NCBI RefSeq assembly: GCF_014633365.1
Contig: NC_068348.1
Coordinates: 372,001-436,000 of the forward strand
DNA: 64,000 nucleotides
Direction of reading: 5' to 3'
Source of the DNA: Diospyros lotus
Lineage: Eukaryota; Streptophyta; Magnoliopsida; Ericales; Ebenaceae
Under the pieces are notes generated by a model. The model was not told the origin of the DNA. It did no database searches and saw nothing but the letters and a program-made list of their open reading frames with translations. Position numbers and translations under genes: made by a program. Shown in pieces: positions 1-10,619 of this stretch; position 1 is the first letter of the stretch; the number at the start of each line of letters is the position of its first letter.

Positions 1-1
1 G

Positions 2-1126
2 TCACTTAATTCTTATTTAGATCCAATTAGAAATGTTATTTCTTATATTTGGGTACACCCTCGAACTGCAAAAGCATGGGCACATTTTTGCACCTCCAAT
101 GGTCAAACCCCAAAACGTTTTTCAAAAGATGTCCCTACTCGTTGGAACTCAACTTTTAAATTACTTAATCAATCTTTTGAATATAAAGATTTATTGTGTT
201 CTTTTGCAGCAAATTATATTCCACAATATCCTATTTTTCCAACTATGTGGAATGTTTGTAGTTCAATTTTGAATATTTTACGAATTTTTAATGATGCTAC
301 TCATACACTTAGTAGTGTTTATAAACCAACTTCACATCAATTTTTAATAGAAGCAATGAATGTGGCCGGTGTATTAATGGAAGGAATTAATGTTGAAGAA
401 ATTTGTCATGCTGTTTTAGAAATGAGAGAAAAATGGTTACGTTATTATCAATTTATTCCTGAAATTTTTCTTGTTACTATGGTATTTGATCCTAGGTGTA
501 AATTTGATGGTTTAATTGAGTGTTTGTCTAACTATTATTCGTTGTTAGGATTAGAAAATAATGAAGAAATTGATGTGAATATTATAATTTCTAAGGTTAG
601 AACTTTATGCAATCAATTATATGAAGCATATGTTATTGCTCCTAGTAGTGAAGAATCATTTCCATCCATGGCTCCGCATTCCTCTTCCTCCCAACCAATG
701 AAATGGGGTCATAAATTTTTAGATCAAAGGAGGAAAAAACCTAGATCGAGCTCACATTCGGAGCTCGAAACTTATCTAACCACAGTTTTTGAGTTTGGTG
801 ATGATACAGGTTTAAATTTTGAAATTTTGGAGTGGTGGAAAAGGCACAAGGAGACATTTCCAACTCTTGCAATTATTGCAAGTCAACTTCTTGCAGTTCC
901 AGCTTCAACTGTAGCCGTTGAACAAACATTCAGTAGTGGAGGCAACATTTTGGACGAAAGAAGATCAAGATTGGCTCCAGAATCATTGGAAGCTCAAGTT
1001 TGCCTCGATGATTGGGAAAGAGCTAACATGCGACGTCAAGAAGAACTTATCCATTCATCATCATCTGACGAATGGGTTAATGATGGTTCAACAACGGCGA
1101 CTTCCGACTCCAATGAAGATGCGTAG
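2..1126 (+). CDS. hAT-family transposase, C-terminal part (5' end outside window)
   Basis: The frame is open from the window edge to a TAG stop, about 374 codons, so the N-terminal BED zinc finger and first catalytic region are missing. Near nt 133-153 it carries PTRWNST after a D-V, typical of the central RNase-H-like part of plant hAT transposases. At nt 855-1015 lies the hAT dimerisation region, with FPTLAIIASQLLAVPASTVAVE followed by an ERTFS-like EQTFSSGGNILDERRSRL block and a final CLDDW. The protein would cut and rejoin the element ends in the nucleus. No stop or frameshift is seen in the visible part, so it may be fairly young, although activity cannot be judged. The element's right end follows at about 1701. 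The family call is firm; whether it is a RICESLEEPER-type domesticated copy is unlikely given the terminal repeats next to it. Confidence 0.88.
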   Translation, partial: SLNSYLDPIRNVISYIWVHPRTAKAWAHFCTSNGQTPKRFSKDVPTRWNSTFKLLNQSFEYKDLLCSFAANYIPQYPIFPTMWNVCSSILNILRIFNDATHTLSSVYKPTSHQFLIEAMNVAGVLMEGINVEEICHAVLEMREKWLRYYQFIPEIFLVTMVFDPRCKFDGLIECLSNYYSLLGLENNEEIDVNIIISKVRTLCNQLYEAYVIAPSSEESFPSMAPHSSSSQPMKWGHKFLDQRRKKPRSSSHSELETYLTTVFEFGDDTGLNFEILEWWKRHKETFPTLAIIASQLLAVPASTVAVEQTFSSGGNILDERRSRLAPESLEAQVCLDDWERANMRRQEELIHSSSSDEWVNDGSTTATSDSNEDA

Positions 1127-1701
1127 GATCCAAGTCCATATTTTATTTTTTTTCACATTTGTAAAAATTAATTACTTGTATTACATTTTTGTTGTAATTA
1201 TTTTTTAATGAAATTAAGTCTAATTCTATTTTTTATTTTTTATTTTTCACATTTGTAAAAATTAATTACTTATATTACATACTTGTTTAGTTGTTTTAAT
1301 TATTTTTAATGAAATTATTACTTATATTTCTTCAATTTTTAGTAGTGTTTTTTTATTAAAAATATGGTTGAGAATATTTATATTTACAATTACATTTAAC
1401 AATTAAAAATCGAAACCAAACCGAACCGAACAACGGAACAAGGACCAAAATTGAATACAACAATATTTAAAAAAAAATTAAAAAAATTCGGTTTGAACCG
1501 GAACCGGAACCGTTGACCGAACCGGCTCAAACCGTTGACCGAACCGGTCCAAACCGTTGACCGAACCGGCACGAACCGGAACCGGAACCGAACCGTCCCA
1601 AACCGCCCTTGGGCGGTTCGGTTCAGGTTCAAAGATTTCTTGAACCGGAACCGGCGGTTCATGAACCGGAACCGGCGGTTCATGAACCGTGGCCATGTCT
1701 A
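1127..1701 (+). mobile_element. 3' non-coding and subterminal repeat region of the hAT element
   Basis: After the transposase stop there are about 300 bp of AT-rich sequence, including two near-identical copies of a TTTTTATTTTT...CACATTTGTAAAAATTAATTACTT block (about 1139-1180 and 1230-1275). Then 1490-1690 is packed with GAACCGG and AACCGTTGACCGAACCGG units in both orientations, the subterminal motif arrays to which hAT transposases bind. The terminus appears to be TGGCCATGTCTA at 1690-1701, resembling a hAT inverted-repeat end read outward. The next 8 bases, AGCATAGC, are the candidate target-site duplication. The matching left end is outside the window, so this is unproven. Confidence 0.65.
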
Positions 1702-3119
1702 AGCATAGCACACCACGCCACGCCTCCTCCACTCCAACCCAACTCCAACTTAATTAAGTTGGGATGACTGACAGTGAGAGGTAGTAAGAGTGTGACTTGC
1801 GATGAAGTTTGAATTAAGGGAAGGCGGCTGACTTGTATGGTTGGTAGAGCAGCCAAATTTTACATTTTTCACGTTAAACTTTGGTGTATGTCTTATTCTT
1901 ATTCTTATTATAATTCATAGATAGATAGATAGCCATAGCCTCAGGAATTAATATCTTCCTCATTGCTTGGGCTGTTCTTTGTGGAATTTCCATTAATTAT
2001 ATATCCATGGCATGGACTTGACTTTTGGAGCTTCCATTTGGGTCTTCATTAGCATAAATTATAAAATTAGTCACTAAAAATGTTTACTAAGATATAAAAA
2101 TATCATTGAACTTCAATTTATAACAAAAAGGTTATTAAAAATTTTACTAAAATACAAAAATATCACTAAATTTTAATTTTTTATATAATTTCATAATTAT
2201 CGTCAATTACCACTAAAAGAAATTAACGAAATACTGATGTAGTTAATAATATGAATCTATATATAATATTAAACTGTCATATTATAAAAAGATCAGTAAT
2301 TTTTTTTATTTTAATATAAAATTTAGTGATTTTTTTATATTCTTATATCAAGTTTAATTTTTAATAATAATCAAATATAGTTATGAACTTACATATAAAA
2401 TTAAAGTTTAATATTTTTTTATATGTTAATATAAAATTTAATTATTTTTTTTGACAATTTTAACCGTCTTCATTTCTATTAATGTTATTATTATTCATGC
2501 TTCATGCTTTCATACCAAATCCAACCACATACATAAATGCATACATTGATCTCTTATGCAACCTTTGCTTGCTTCTGTTATTTGTCTGTCCCAGCTACCT
2601 ACAAGACCAATAGAGCACGTAACCAGCTTTTGAAGAGCCCCACGTGCCTGGCACCTACTTATTTGGCCCCAACCGTTGCATTAATCCTGGATCATCATCG
2701 TCATCTGCAATGTGCAGTGTGCAACGTGCTGTCCTACTACTTTATATAAAAGTTAGATAATTATGTAACATCCATTCCTTCCTGCTAGTTGATGAAGTAA
2801 CAGGTCAAGGATAGGCTAGGGTAGGGCTACCTTTGTCTGGTTAGACAGTTCTATTTTCCAACGTGGCGGGCTACATTGGAGGCTGGGTCTGTGACACAGC
2901 CTGCCAGTGCCAGCTACATTGGAGGCTTCATCTGTTTGACTTACGGTACTGATCATGCAATAATTTCCACAACTCTAACCAATCTTCGTTGAAATCGCTC
3001 ACTCGAACGTCCCTCACACCTAGTTTGATAAAACGTAGGAGGAGATTAATCATGGTGAACCATTCAGACGGACATAGTGAGACTCCAACCAATCTTGCAT
3101 GAGCATTGTTGTGTTAAAA
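1702..3119. other. Intergenic, AT-rich, no gene seen
   Basis: No supportable coding frame. The stretch 2040-2460 is very AT-rich, with repeated phrases such as ATAAAAATATCA and AAATTTAGTGATTTTT on both strands, suggesting an old degraded inverted-repeat element. The rest, 2460-3119, is mixed-composition sequence with a short TATATAA box-like stretch near 2740 but no gene following it. Confidence 0.5.
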
Positions 3120-4305
3120 GAGCATCTCCAAGCAACGCCATTTTAGAGTGATAAATTATTTATTTATAATTTTAAATAATATTATAGTATTTTTAAAAAA
3201 TAAATTTATTCTAATAATAAGTGTCAAAATAGAGATATCATTAATATTTTAATATTTTTTATTAAATTTTAAATTCAAGTAATTAATATTTTATAATAAA
3301 AATTAAAATAGACTAATTAAAAATAGTGATTGAAGTTTGCATTTCTTTCTTTTTCTCTAAGGTTGTAAAAATGGCACCCCAAAAAGTTGTTGTCATTTTA
3401 CAACCTCATATCCCACCTTCATTGGAGTGGTTAATTTTTAATCTGGGGTGCCATTTTGACGGTTATGAAAATGGCACCCCAAATGCTACTCTCTATTAGA
3501 GATGCTCTAACATTTATAAAACAAACCCCTACATACGTTGGGCAACTCTCAGAATGAGTGCCATTCAGAATTCGACCCCCATAAGTGTTAAAATAATACC
3601 TTAAATTAAATTTTTTTCACTTCAATGGAGTGGTAAATAAGATTGTAAAATGGCAACAACATATGAGATTGTAAAATGATAACAATTTTCTTGTAATGTC
3701 AATTTTTTTAATCTTTTTAAAGAGAAAGAATATTTTCAACGGGTATATTTTAATTTCTTACTTGAAATAGGAATTTTAAGGAGAAGTGAGTGACGGAACA
3801 AGAGAGAGTGAGAGAGACAGTGATTGACCAGCAAGTGACGGATCCTCGAAAAGGCGAGGCAGAGGTTGAGAATGCGATGTCGATGAGGATCGATGGGAGA
3901 GCAGACAAAGGGCAAGGTGGTGATTGGTGAGGGCGAGCCGCGAGCGACGACCAGCAAGGGTGAGCCGCGAGTGACAATCGACGAAAACGAGCCACAATGG
4001 GAAGAAGGCAGAGAGAAAGACGCAAAAGGGAACTTTTTGGAGTGGGTATGTATATATATAAAATTAATTTTTATTTTAAAAAATGTTTTTATTTTTTTTG
4101 CCTATATATATTAATTTTTGTAATTTAATTTGAATTTTTTAATTTACTTTAATTTTTAAATTTTTTAATAAAAAATATTAAAATTACATCCCTATTTTGA
4201 CACCTATCATTGGAGTAAATTTATAATTTAATGGTACTATAACACTGTTTAAAGTTATAAATGAGTGATTTAGTATTCTAAAAACAATTTCTTTTGGAGT
4301 TGCTC
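3120..4305. mobile_element. Non-autonomous DNA element with long inverted ends
   Basis: The left end (GAGCATCTCCAAGCAACG...) matches the reverse complement of the right end (...CTTTTGGAGTTGCTC) imperfectly for more than 130 bp, including TTATAGTA and TGTCAAAATAG blocks. An internal GAGATGCTC at about 3499-3507 also mirrors the left tip, so 3120-3507 could be a complete small MITE flanked by TAA, with a related second half fused to it. The middle (3370-3700) holds inverted copies of a GTTGTAAAATGGCA phrase, and 3780-4030 is a GC-richer block with no credible frame. The superfamily (PIF/Harbinger-like by tip sequence) is inferred only. Confidence 0.55.
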
Positions 4306-6019
4306 ATATATTAAAAAATATATATATGGTTAGCTATCACAATATTTTATAATTATCAGATATTATCATGAAAATTTTCCTAATGATTGTACAAAATCAG
4401 ACACATTAATTAAAGTTGAGTAAAGAAACCAACAAGTGACTGGGATAATATTTTTGACAAATGCGATCCAATTATAATTCTAAGTTCAATAAAATTTTAA
4501 ATGAGTTAAAAGTTATCCTTATAATTATCTTCTCACTCCTCACGCATTTATTTTTTTATATTTTGTAATGAAAATTTTATTTAGCTTTTAATTCTATATT
4601 GCAATTTGTTTTCTTTTGTTAACAATTACAATTATACCTGATATGGCTCTTCTCGAACGATTTTCTGTGCTAGTACTCTTGATTATGTCAAGGGAGGTAA
4701 ATTGTATATTGGGTCTTTAGCCCTTACGCAGGAAGAGGATTGAACTTGTAACTCATCGAATTGATACCGACATATTGTTCATCCGATTGTTTGACTTATA
4801 CCCTGAGGATAACAATTATACTTTATTGTTATATAAGTTGCTTCTCTAAAGGAAATAAAAATAATTTTATAATAGTATCTAGGAAAAGGAAAAAAGTATT
4901 ATATTTTAAAAGGCCGGCCCAAACTACCCGTATCAGTTTCTTAATACCATCTAGGCTTGGTCTCGTCTGGTAAGCCCTGGCTACGACGTGGCCCTGAATA
5001 CTGAATGCTGAATGCCCGGTTGACCCTCGCCGGGCGGGCCGGATCTTGGATGCGAATGGCCCAGTAACGGCCTGTCGCATCCGCCGTATGACTTTTACAA
5101 GTTTATATAATGCACTATAATTTATATATATATATTGAACAGTATCTTAAACTATTTCTGAAAAAAGAATTGAGAAATGAGGATTTAAGGATACTAAGTA
5201 TAAAATTTCTAAAAATTTTACACTGAATGACTAATTGATAAATCTGTTGCTATTATAAACATCAAATTAAGAAAATATAATAATGCTAGAGATTTAAATA
5301 TAAGACGACTTATATCATACAAAACGATTGTTTATAAATTATCTATTAAACAAAAATATTATTTAAATATTTAATTTTAACGTTTAGAATGATATTCTGA
5401 ATCAATGCACAATACAATATACAATATATTACATTAATACACAATTTGAACACTCAATTGTGTGTTACAAGTTACAACAATCAAATGACATTTAATCATG
5501 ACCCATAATATAATACGTCAATATACCGATGTTATTTCAAATGTGAAAGATGAGTGATTAAGTAGTATTTTCGATGCATTATACTTGAAATTGTTTTGAA
5601 TAGATTAGATGAATTTTATACATAAAAAACCATTCATTATATACTTTTAGGTAAACACATAAACAAAATTAAAGATGTATATATATATCTTGATGTATAT
5701 ATATAGAGAGTAATACGTACAAATATTAGTTTTCATGTTGGTTTCACCTTAAGATCGATATGCAAGCACAAAATCTTAAAGAGGAAGCTATAAGCATCTA
5801 AAAGATGACCCAACAAAACAAATCCAGTGCTAGGATGCTTCAGGTTCAAGGATGCCTTTGACATGGTAAGTTTCATTTATTATTTTTCTATCTTGAGAAA
5901 GAAAGAAAGAAAGAAAGAAAGAATCTAATTAACCACCAAAGTCACGGCGACAGTACTAGCAAACAACAACTGATATATCATGCATGATAAGCTCAGTCAA
6001 CCGGTCTGATGTGATGAGT
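4306..6019. other. Intergenic, with a GC-rich patch at 4905-5095
   Basis: Mostly AT-rich with no gene. At 4905-5095 composition jumps to GC-rich (GGCCGGCCC, CGCCGGGCGGGCC), without a recognisable product; it may be a transposon fragment. A (GAAA)n microsatellite lies at about 5895-5920. Confidence 0.45.
5895..5921 (+). repeat. (GAAA)n microsatellite
   Basis: About six tandem GAAA units in an otherwise unremarkable intergenic stretch. Confidence 0.85.
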
Positions 6020-6265
6020 TGCTCGCTGGCGATTTAAATGTTTCAAATGCATAGAAAAGGACAAAGAACAATATATATATATATAACCGTTGGCCTTAAG
6101 CAAAGACTCAAAACTGAAAATTTCTTCGCATGTAAAGAATAAAAGCGTTTCCCTTCTAGTTCTATCTGCTCTACGTACTTGCATGATCATTAAACTGTAT
6201 ATCACGAGCAATTAATTGAGAAATTTACAGAAACAATAGCGAATAATAATATCTGGTCTCCTTCC
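6020..6265 (+). pseudogene. Decayed duplicate of the 5' region of the downstream PMEI gene
   Basis: This stretch aligns by eye with 6285-6565, the promoter, leader and first codons of the PMEI-like gene. Shared blocks in order are CAAAGA...CAAAATTTCTTC, AAGCGTTTCCC, TGATCATTAA, AATTTAC-GGAACAAT and CTGGTCTCCTT-CTCCC. Where the real gene has ACAATGGCGAGTAAT, this copy has ACAATAGCGAATAATAAT, so the start codon is changed from ATG to ATA. After about 30 nt of the signal-peptide region the similarity stops. It is a partial tandem duplication, now a relic. Confidence 0.7.
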
Positions 6266-6536
6266 TCCCCATTTAATTTATTAAATTAAATGTTCCAATG
6301 CATGCATGGAGACAAAAGAATGAAAAACGAATCTGAGCAATCTCCTGTCCGTAAGGCGTAAGCAAAGAGGAAAAGTCAAAATTTCTTCCCATAACTAGAA
6401 TAAGCGTTTCCCCTTCCATTCTTTCTAGTATTGTTTGATCATTAATTAATTCAATTGTGTGTGTGTGTGTGTGTATATATGTATGCATGTATATATGATT
6501 TGTCTTCACCAAGCAATCGACACATTTACCGGAACA

Positions 6537-7052
6537 ATGGCGAGTAATCTGGTCTCCTTGCTCCCAATGTTGCTAGTGCTTTCGTGCGTCGTCGCCGATC
6601 GCACATCCACAGAGGCCTATCTCAAACGTATTTGCTCCAAGACGATCGACCCTAGCTTCTGCACGCAAGCTTTGAAATCCGATCCCCGCAGCGCCACCGC
6701 AGATCTCCGCGGCCTGGCCGAGATCGCCGTCCGTTTGTCGGAAGCCAGCGCCGAGAAAACGTTGAAGCTGGCTCGATCCCTGGCTAAATCGGCGGCGAGT
6801 CCTGAGCTGAAGGAGAGATATGCTTCGTGCGCGAAGATATACGATAGGATCGTTGGATACGTGGAAGGCGCGGGAGAAGCGTTGAGGTCGGAGGACTACC
6901 AGAGCATGAGCATTGAAACTTCGGAGGCCATGTCTCTGGTTTTCAATTGCGGAGAAGAAATCGAATCGTCCGACCGGTCTCCGCTGCCGCAGATGAATCA
7001 GGAAATGAATGATCTTGCTAGTATTGTTTACGAGGCATCCATGATTCTCTGA
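6537..7052 (+). CDS. Pectin methylesterase inhibitor-like secreted protein (PMEI domain)
   Basis: The gene is a single exon of 171 codons. I chose the ATG in ACAATGGCG because it opens a good signal peptide (about residues 1-20, ending near VVADRTS) and lies in good start context; an upstream in-frame extension reads only through a GT/AT microsatellite. The mature part has the four conserved cysteines of the PMEI fold in the expected pattern: ICSKT and FCTQAL at the N-terminal hairpin, then ASCAKIYD and FNCGEEI. The AEKTLKLARSL stretch and the ASCxxxYDRIVGYVEGA helix also fit. Such proteins are exported to the cell wall and bind pectin methylesterase or, in related members, invertase; sequence alone does not separate the two inhibitor types. 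Length is normal for the family. The start region is duplicated just upstream in decayed form. Confidence 0.85.
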   Translation: MASNLVSLLPMLLVLSCVVADRTSTEAYLKRICSKTIDPSFCTQALKSDPRSATADLRGLAEIAVRLSEASAEKTLKLARSLAKSAASPELKERYASCAKIYDRIVGYVEGAGEALRSEDYQSMSIETSEAMSLVFNCGEEIESSDRSPLPQMNQEMNDLASIVYEASMIL

Positions 7053-8693
7053 TTAACTAAGCAATATAGCATATAATAACAGACGCAGACTCTGTATTCC
7101 AGGCTTTGGATTATATTATAGGCTGAATAGATTAATATATTATAAATTATAAATTAATTTTTAATTTTATTGAGTTTTGATATTTACTTTAATTTAGTCT
7201 TCGAACTTTAATTTTTATTTCAATTTTATCCTCAATCGACCAAACATGTGTCTTAACTTACACGGTAACTGATGTGTCCAAATAATAAACACACTAACAA
7301 AACAACATTGTTTTGCCTTACTCTTGCCATAATGCATAAGGTAAAATCACGTCATTTTGATAAAAAATTATAATTAAATACACAAACCCAATAACCAATA
7401 ATCAAATACACAAAATTCATAATTAAATACATAAATTAATAATTAAATATATATACACAAAATCAATAATCAAGTATACAAAATAATCAAATATACACGT
7501 ACACATAATCAACGATCAATAACCAAAATCATAAACTCAAATTAATAACTAAATACATAAACCCAAAATCACAAAATATGAATGGTGGGTTGGGTCAACC
7601 CAAATCTCACCCAAATCTGGGTTAAGATTTGGGTTCGCTAAAGTTGCTTGTTAATGGCAAAAACAAGGGTGAGGAAGCTTCAACGAAGGTTGGCGAAGAA
7701 CGATGATTGACGATGGCAAAGTGGCCGAAGAAGATGATAAGGCAAGGGCTGGCAGCTAGAGCAAGATTGGTTGATCGAACTTGGAGGTAGAGGAGGCCGA
7801 TGGTGAAGACTTGGTCGACAGATCAAATACAATAGAGGAGTCAACGACGACGGCTTGTGTGAGTAGTTGGTGAAGGTGTGCGAGAGCCGATCGTTGCAAT
7901 GGCAATGTGGTCGACGTCTGACGATGGTCGGAGATGGCAAATATGGGCTGTTGTCGACCGCATTGCAGGAGGAAGATAAGGCAACCATGGCTGTTGTTGG
8001 CTGCATCGACATCAACCATGGTCGCAACGCTTTGCTTTTGGCCCTCTAGTCTTCTCCCATCTTTCTTCGATTGGTTGGTTCTGTGTCCATCATTAATTGA
8101 AGCAAGGTCGTTGGTGATGAAAAGTGAGGAAGAAGAAGGCGGTTCGCGAACTCCAACTTTCTCGACTTCTCTTACTACGACATTATTACAACTCTTAGAA
8201 CTCGTGTACTTACTTATTTGTCGAATGATTTATAGTGTTGTTCTTCTAAGTAATTGTTATTTTCCTCATCAAACTCTGCCCACATCGTTAATATTTGAGT
8301 GTAGTAATTCATGGTTGAACTCTAGCTGGCTAATATACTAAGAGAAAATGATTGAATAATAGTTGGCGTGAAACAATAGAGAATGAATGACCTCTTTATT
8401 ATGGTGAGGAGAAGATGGCTTTGCAATGGTGGGCATGGAATAATATGAAAGGAATTATAGAGTTTGACCGGTAAGAAGAGGTGTGATGGTAGGTGGTTGT
8501 GTAATGGTAGGTGATTAAGCATTGAAAAATATAGAGTAGAATTAAATTTTTATTTGAGACTATTTTAGATATATTAAAAAATAACTACAAAAGTAAAAAG
8601 TATAAGTGCAAATAGAATTTCCGTAGCACCTCCTAAAAATGGCCGGGGAAGAATGAAAGAATCCCCGGTACAACAGCCGCTGCCACCGCATAG
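7053..8693. other. Intergenic, no gene seen
   Basis: 7140-7560 is A-rich, with repeated ATAATCAAATACA phrases. 7600-8160 is GC-richer; reading frames there on both strands lack domain-like sequence and overlap each other, so they are taken as chance. It resembles the GC-richer cores at 3780-4030 and 16800-17050 in style and may be a non-autonomous transposon core. 8160-8690 is plain AT-rich sequence. Confidence 0.45.
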
Positions 8694-10619
8694 TTAAAGT
8701 TCAACGGTGGTTTGATTGAGAGTGAGGTATCGCCACCGCTCCTTCTCGACGAAGTCGGCGTCCAGAAACCTGGCCACAAACGCCCAAACCCTGTACATGT
8801 CTTCGAAGTTGCTGAGGAACCCAATGCACACCGTCAATACATTTATCCCGTCTCCACCTCCTCCTCCCACTCCACCACCACTACTACTAGCAATAGTAAT
8901 TCCTTCTTCTTCTTCTTCTCCTCCTCTTCCTTCCCTGGTTCTACTTCTCTTCTTCATCTCCAAATGTCTCTCCCTCTCTTGTTCGTACTTGTCAGAGAAC
9001 CAAATATTCTTCAAGAACCCACAGCTGATGGAGATATTGTTCCTATCGGCCAGCCTCTGAACCAGTGTGGCTTCCACCTTCTCCCCTTTCCAGTCATACA
9101 CGTTGAAGGCCACAGCGGGTCCTCGGCCTATCCTGATCTTTGGCCCGTAGATTCTGACCAATGGGAGGCCCCTGTTTTCTTCTGATGATGAATGCGGGTG
9201 TTGAAGGCTCGTCAATGCATTCACCAACCAGTTGACCAGGTACCTCGACCTGCTACTGATCAATATCAGCCCCAATGAATCTGCATCATCCAAACCGTTG
9301 AATTCCAACTGATGATGATGATGATCTGACGACGACGTACTACCACCGCTGCTGCTGCCGCTACTGGGCTTATCCACTATCCCTTCCACAATTTCTTTAC
9401 CTTTTTCTTCTAGTGTTGCTTGAGAAATTTCCTGATGATGACGATCATCGCTACTCTGCTGCCGGATTGCAATTAGACTCACAATTCCAGTGCTTGCGGC
9501 TGCGGTGGAGCTGAACACTGATTTAGCAGTCGACTTCTTGACGAAGAGGCAGCCGAAGCCAGACGGGTTGTGCCCGAAGACTTTGAAGAAGGAGCAGATG
9601 ATGAAGTCCGGCTGGAAGAGGGAGAGGCCCAGGGTATCCATGTCCTTGGCTCCCAATGCGCTTGCGTCGAGCAATATATGCCACCCGTTTTCCTGAGCCA
9701 AGCTTATCCACAGATACGGATACCGCGCTCCACTGGTCCCGGATTGAAGGGGGAAAACGAACAGCCCCGGCCTTTTCCTTTTCTTCCCCTTGCTCGCCAC
9801 CATCTTCCTCAATTTCCTGGTTTGGATCCTCAAGCTCGGCCACGAGAACTCGGCCGACCCGACCCGGGCGCCTCGCTTCTTGGCGCTTTTGACCATGGCT
9901 TCCACTGCCTCGCTGTCATGGTCGTACACAGTAACAAGGTTCCCATTCAAGTGGAATGGATAAGAGTCTGCTAGAACCCTGAAGGCGGATGACTTGTTGG
10001 TTGTGAAAACCAGGGAGTAATCCTCTTCTGAGATGTTCATGAAGCCCATGATTCTTCTCCGGATTCTGGCTTCGAATTGTGACTTTTCGCCGCCGCCGTG
10101 TAAAACTTGGGAACTTAGACTGACTGACTTGTAGACGATGTCAAAGAAGGGAACTTTGTTTGAAATTGAAGAATAATTAGGATCCAGAGATGGAGGAAGA
10201 GGAGCAGGTGGAGACGAAGACGAAGAGGCAATTGAAGAGGGATTGGGAGGAATCAGGTGCTGAGAATAGGAGAAGAGGCAGTGGCCAAGGTAATCGAGGC
10301 AGACATGGTTGGAGAGAGAGAGATGGAAGTAGTGCTGGGCTCTGATTTGATCGGCTTTAGAGGTGTGGGAGTAGTGGGGAAATGAAGTGGTGAAGTAGGA
10401 AAATGCTTGGGGCAGAGAAGGCAGGGACTCGTGGTTGGTGAAACGGGTGGTGTCTACTGGGTGGAGGGAGGAAGCGGTGGCGGCCACGAAGTCCTGCCGG
10501 GGAGAGGCGCCGCCGGACCTGGAGGGATTTGGGTGCTGCAGCTGCTCGCCCGAAAAGGGGGCCGGAAAGCAGCCATGGAAGCATGCTTTGGAGGCATCTC
10601 TATGGCAAGGGGATTGCAT
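8694..10619 (-). CDS. Molybdenum cofactor sulfurase-like PLP-dependent protein (intronless)
   Basis: One uninterrupted frame of 641 codons. It matches the plant family of molybdenum cofactor sulfurase-like, class V aminotransferase-fold proteins (the AT5G51920 / AT2G23520 type), not true MOCOS/ABA3, because the C-terminal MOSC domain is absent. Seen in order: a Cys-containing N-terminus with low-complexity Ser/Pro (about 120-155), SNHVCLDYLGHCLFSYSQ (103-120), EARIRRRIMGFMNISEEDYSLVFTTNKSSAF (183-213), VYDHDSEAV (231-239), LFVFPLQSGTSGARYP (286-301), HILLDASALGAKDMDTL (314-330) with the cofactor-type Asp near 318, and ICSFFKVFGHNPSGFGCLF (341-359), where Lys346 sits at the PLP-lysine position. 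A His/Ser-rich linker and an Arg/Glu-rich, Gly-rich insert precede the conserved C-terminal block (TVCIGFLSNFEDMYRVWAFV). The substrate is unknown. The start is the only ATG before a run of ATC/ATG-type repeats upstream. Confidence 0.88.
   Translation of the reverse strand: MQSPCHRDASKACFHGCFPAPFSGEQLQHPNPSRSGGASPRQDFVAATASSLHPVDTTRFTNHESLPSLPQAFSYFTTSFPHYSHTSKADQIRAQHYFHLSLSNHVCLDYLGHCLFSYSQHLIPPNPSSIASSSSSPPAPLPPSLDPNYSSISNKVPFFDIVYKSVSLSSQVLHGGGEKSQFEARIRRRIMGFMNISEEDYSLVFTTNKSSAFRVLADSYPFHLNGNLVTVYDHDSEAVEAMVKSAKKRGARVGSAEFSWPSLRIQTRKLRKMVASKGKKRKRPGLFVFPLQSGTSGARYPYLWISLAQENGWHILLDASALGAKDMDTLGLSLFQPDFIICSFFKVFGHNPSGFGCLFVKKSTAKSVFSSTAAASTGIVSLIAIRQQSSDDRHHQEISQATLEEKGKEIVEGIVDKPSSGSSSGGSTSSSDHHHHQLEFNGLDDADSLGLILISSRSRYLVNWLVNALTSLQHPHSSSEENRGLPLVRIYGPKIRIGRGPAVAFNVYDWKGEKVEATLVQRLADRNNISISCGFLKNIWFSDKYEQERERHLEMKKRSRTREGRGGEEEEEGITIASSSGGGVGGGGGDGINVLTVCIGFLSNFEDMYRVWAFVARFLDADFVEKERWRYLTLNQTTVEL

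Noticed and set aside
7680..8341. Overlapping frames of 60-135 codons
   Set aside because: They lie on both strands of a GC-richer stretch with no motif, splice pattern or family resemblance.
8712..9974. Long plus-strand frames opposite the PLP-dependent gene
   Set aside because: They overlap each other, are low-complexity and mirror the codon pattern of the minus-strand gene, whose 641 codons carry recognisable motifs.
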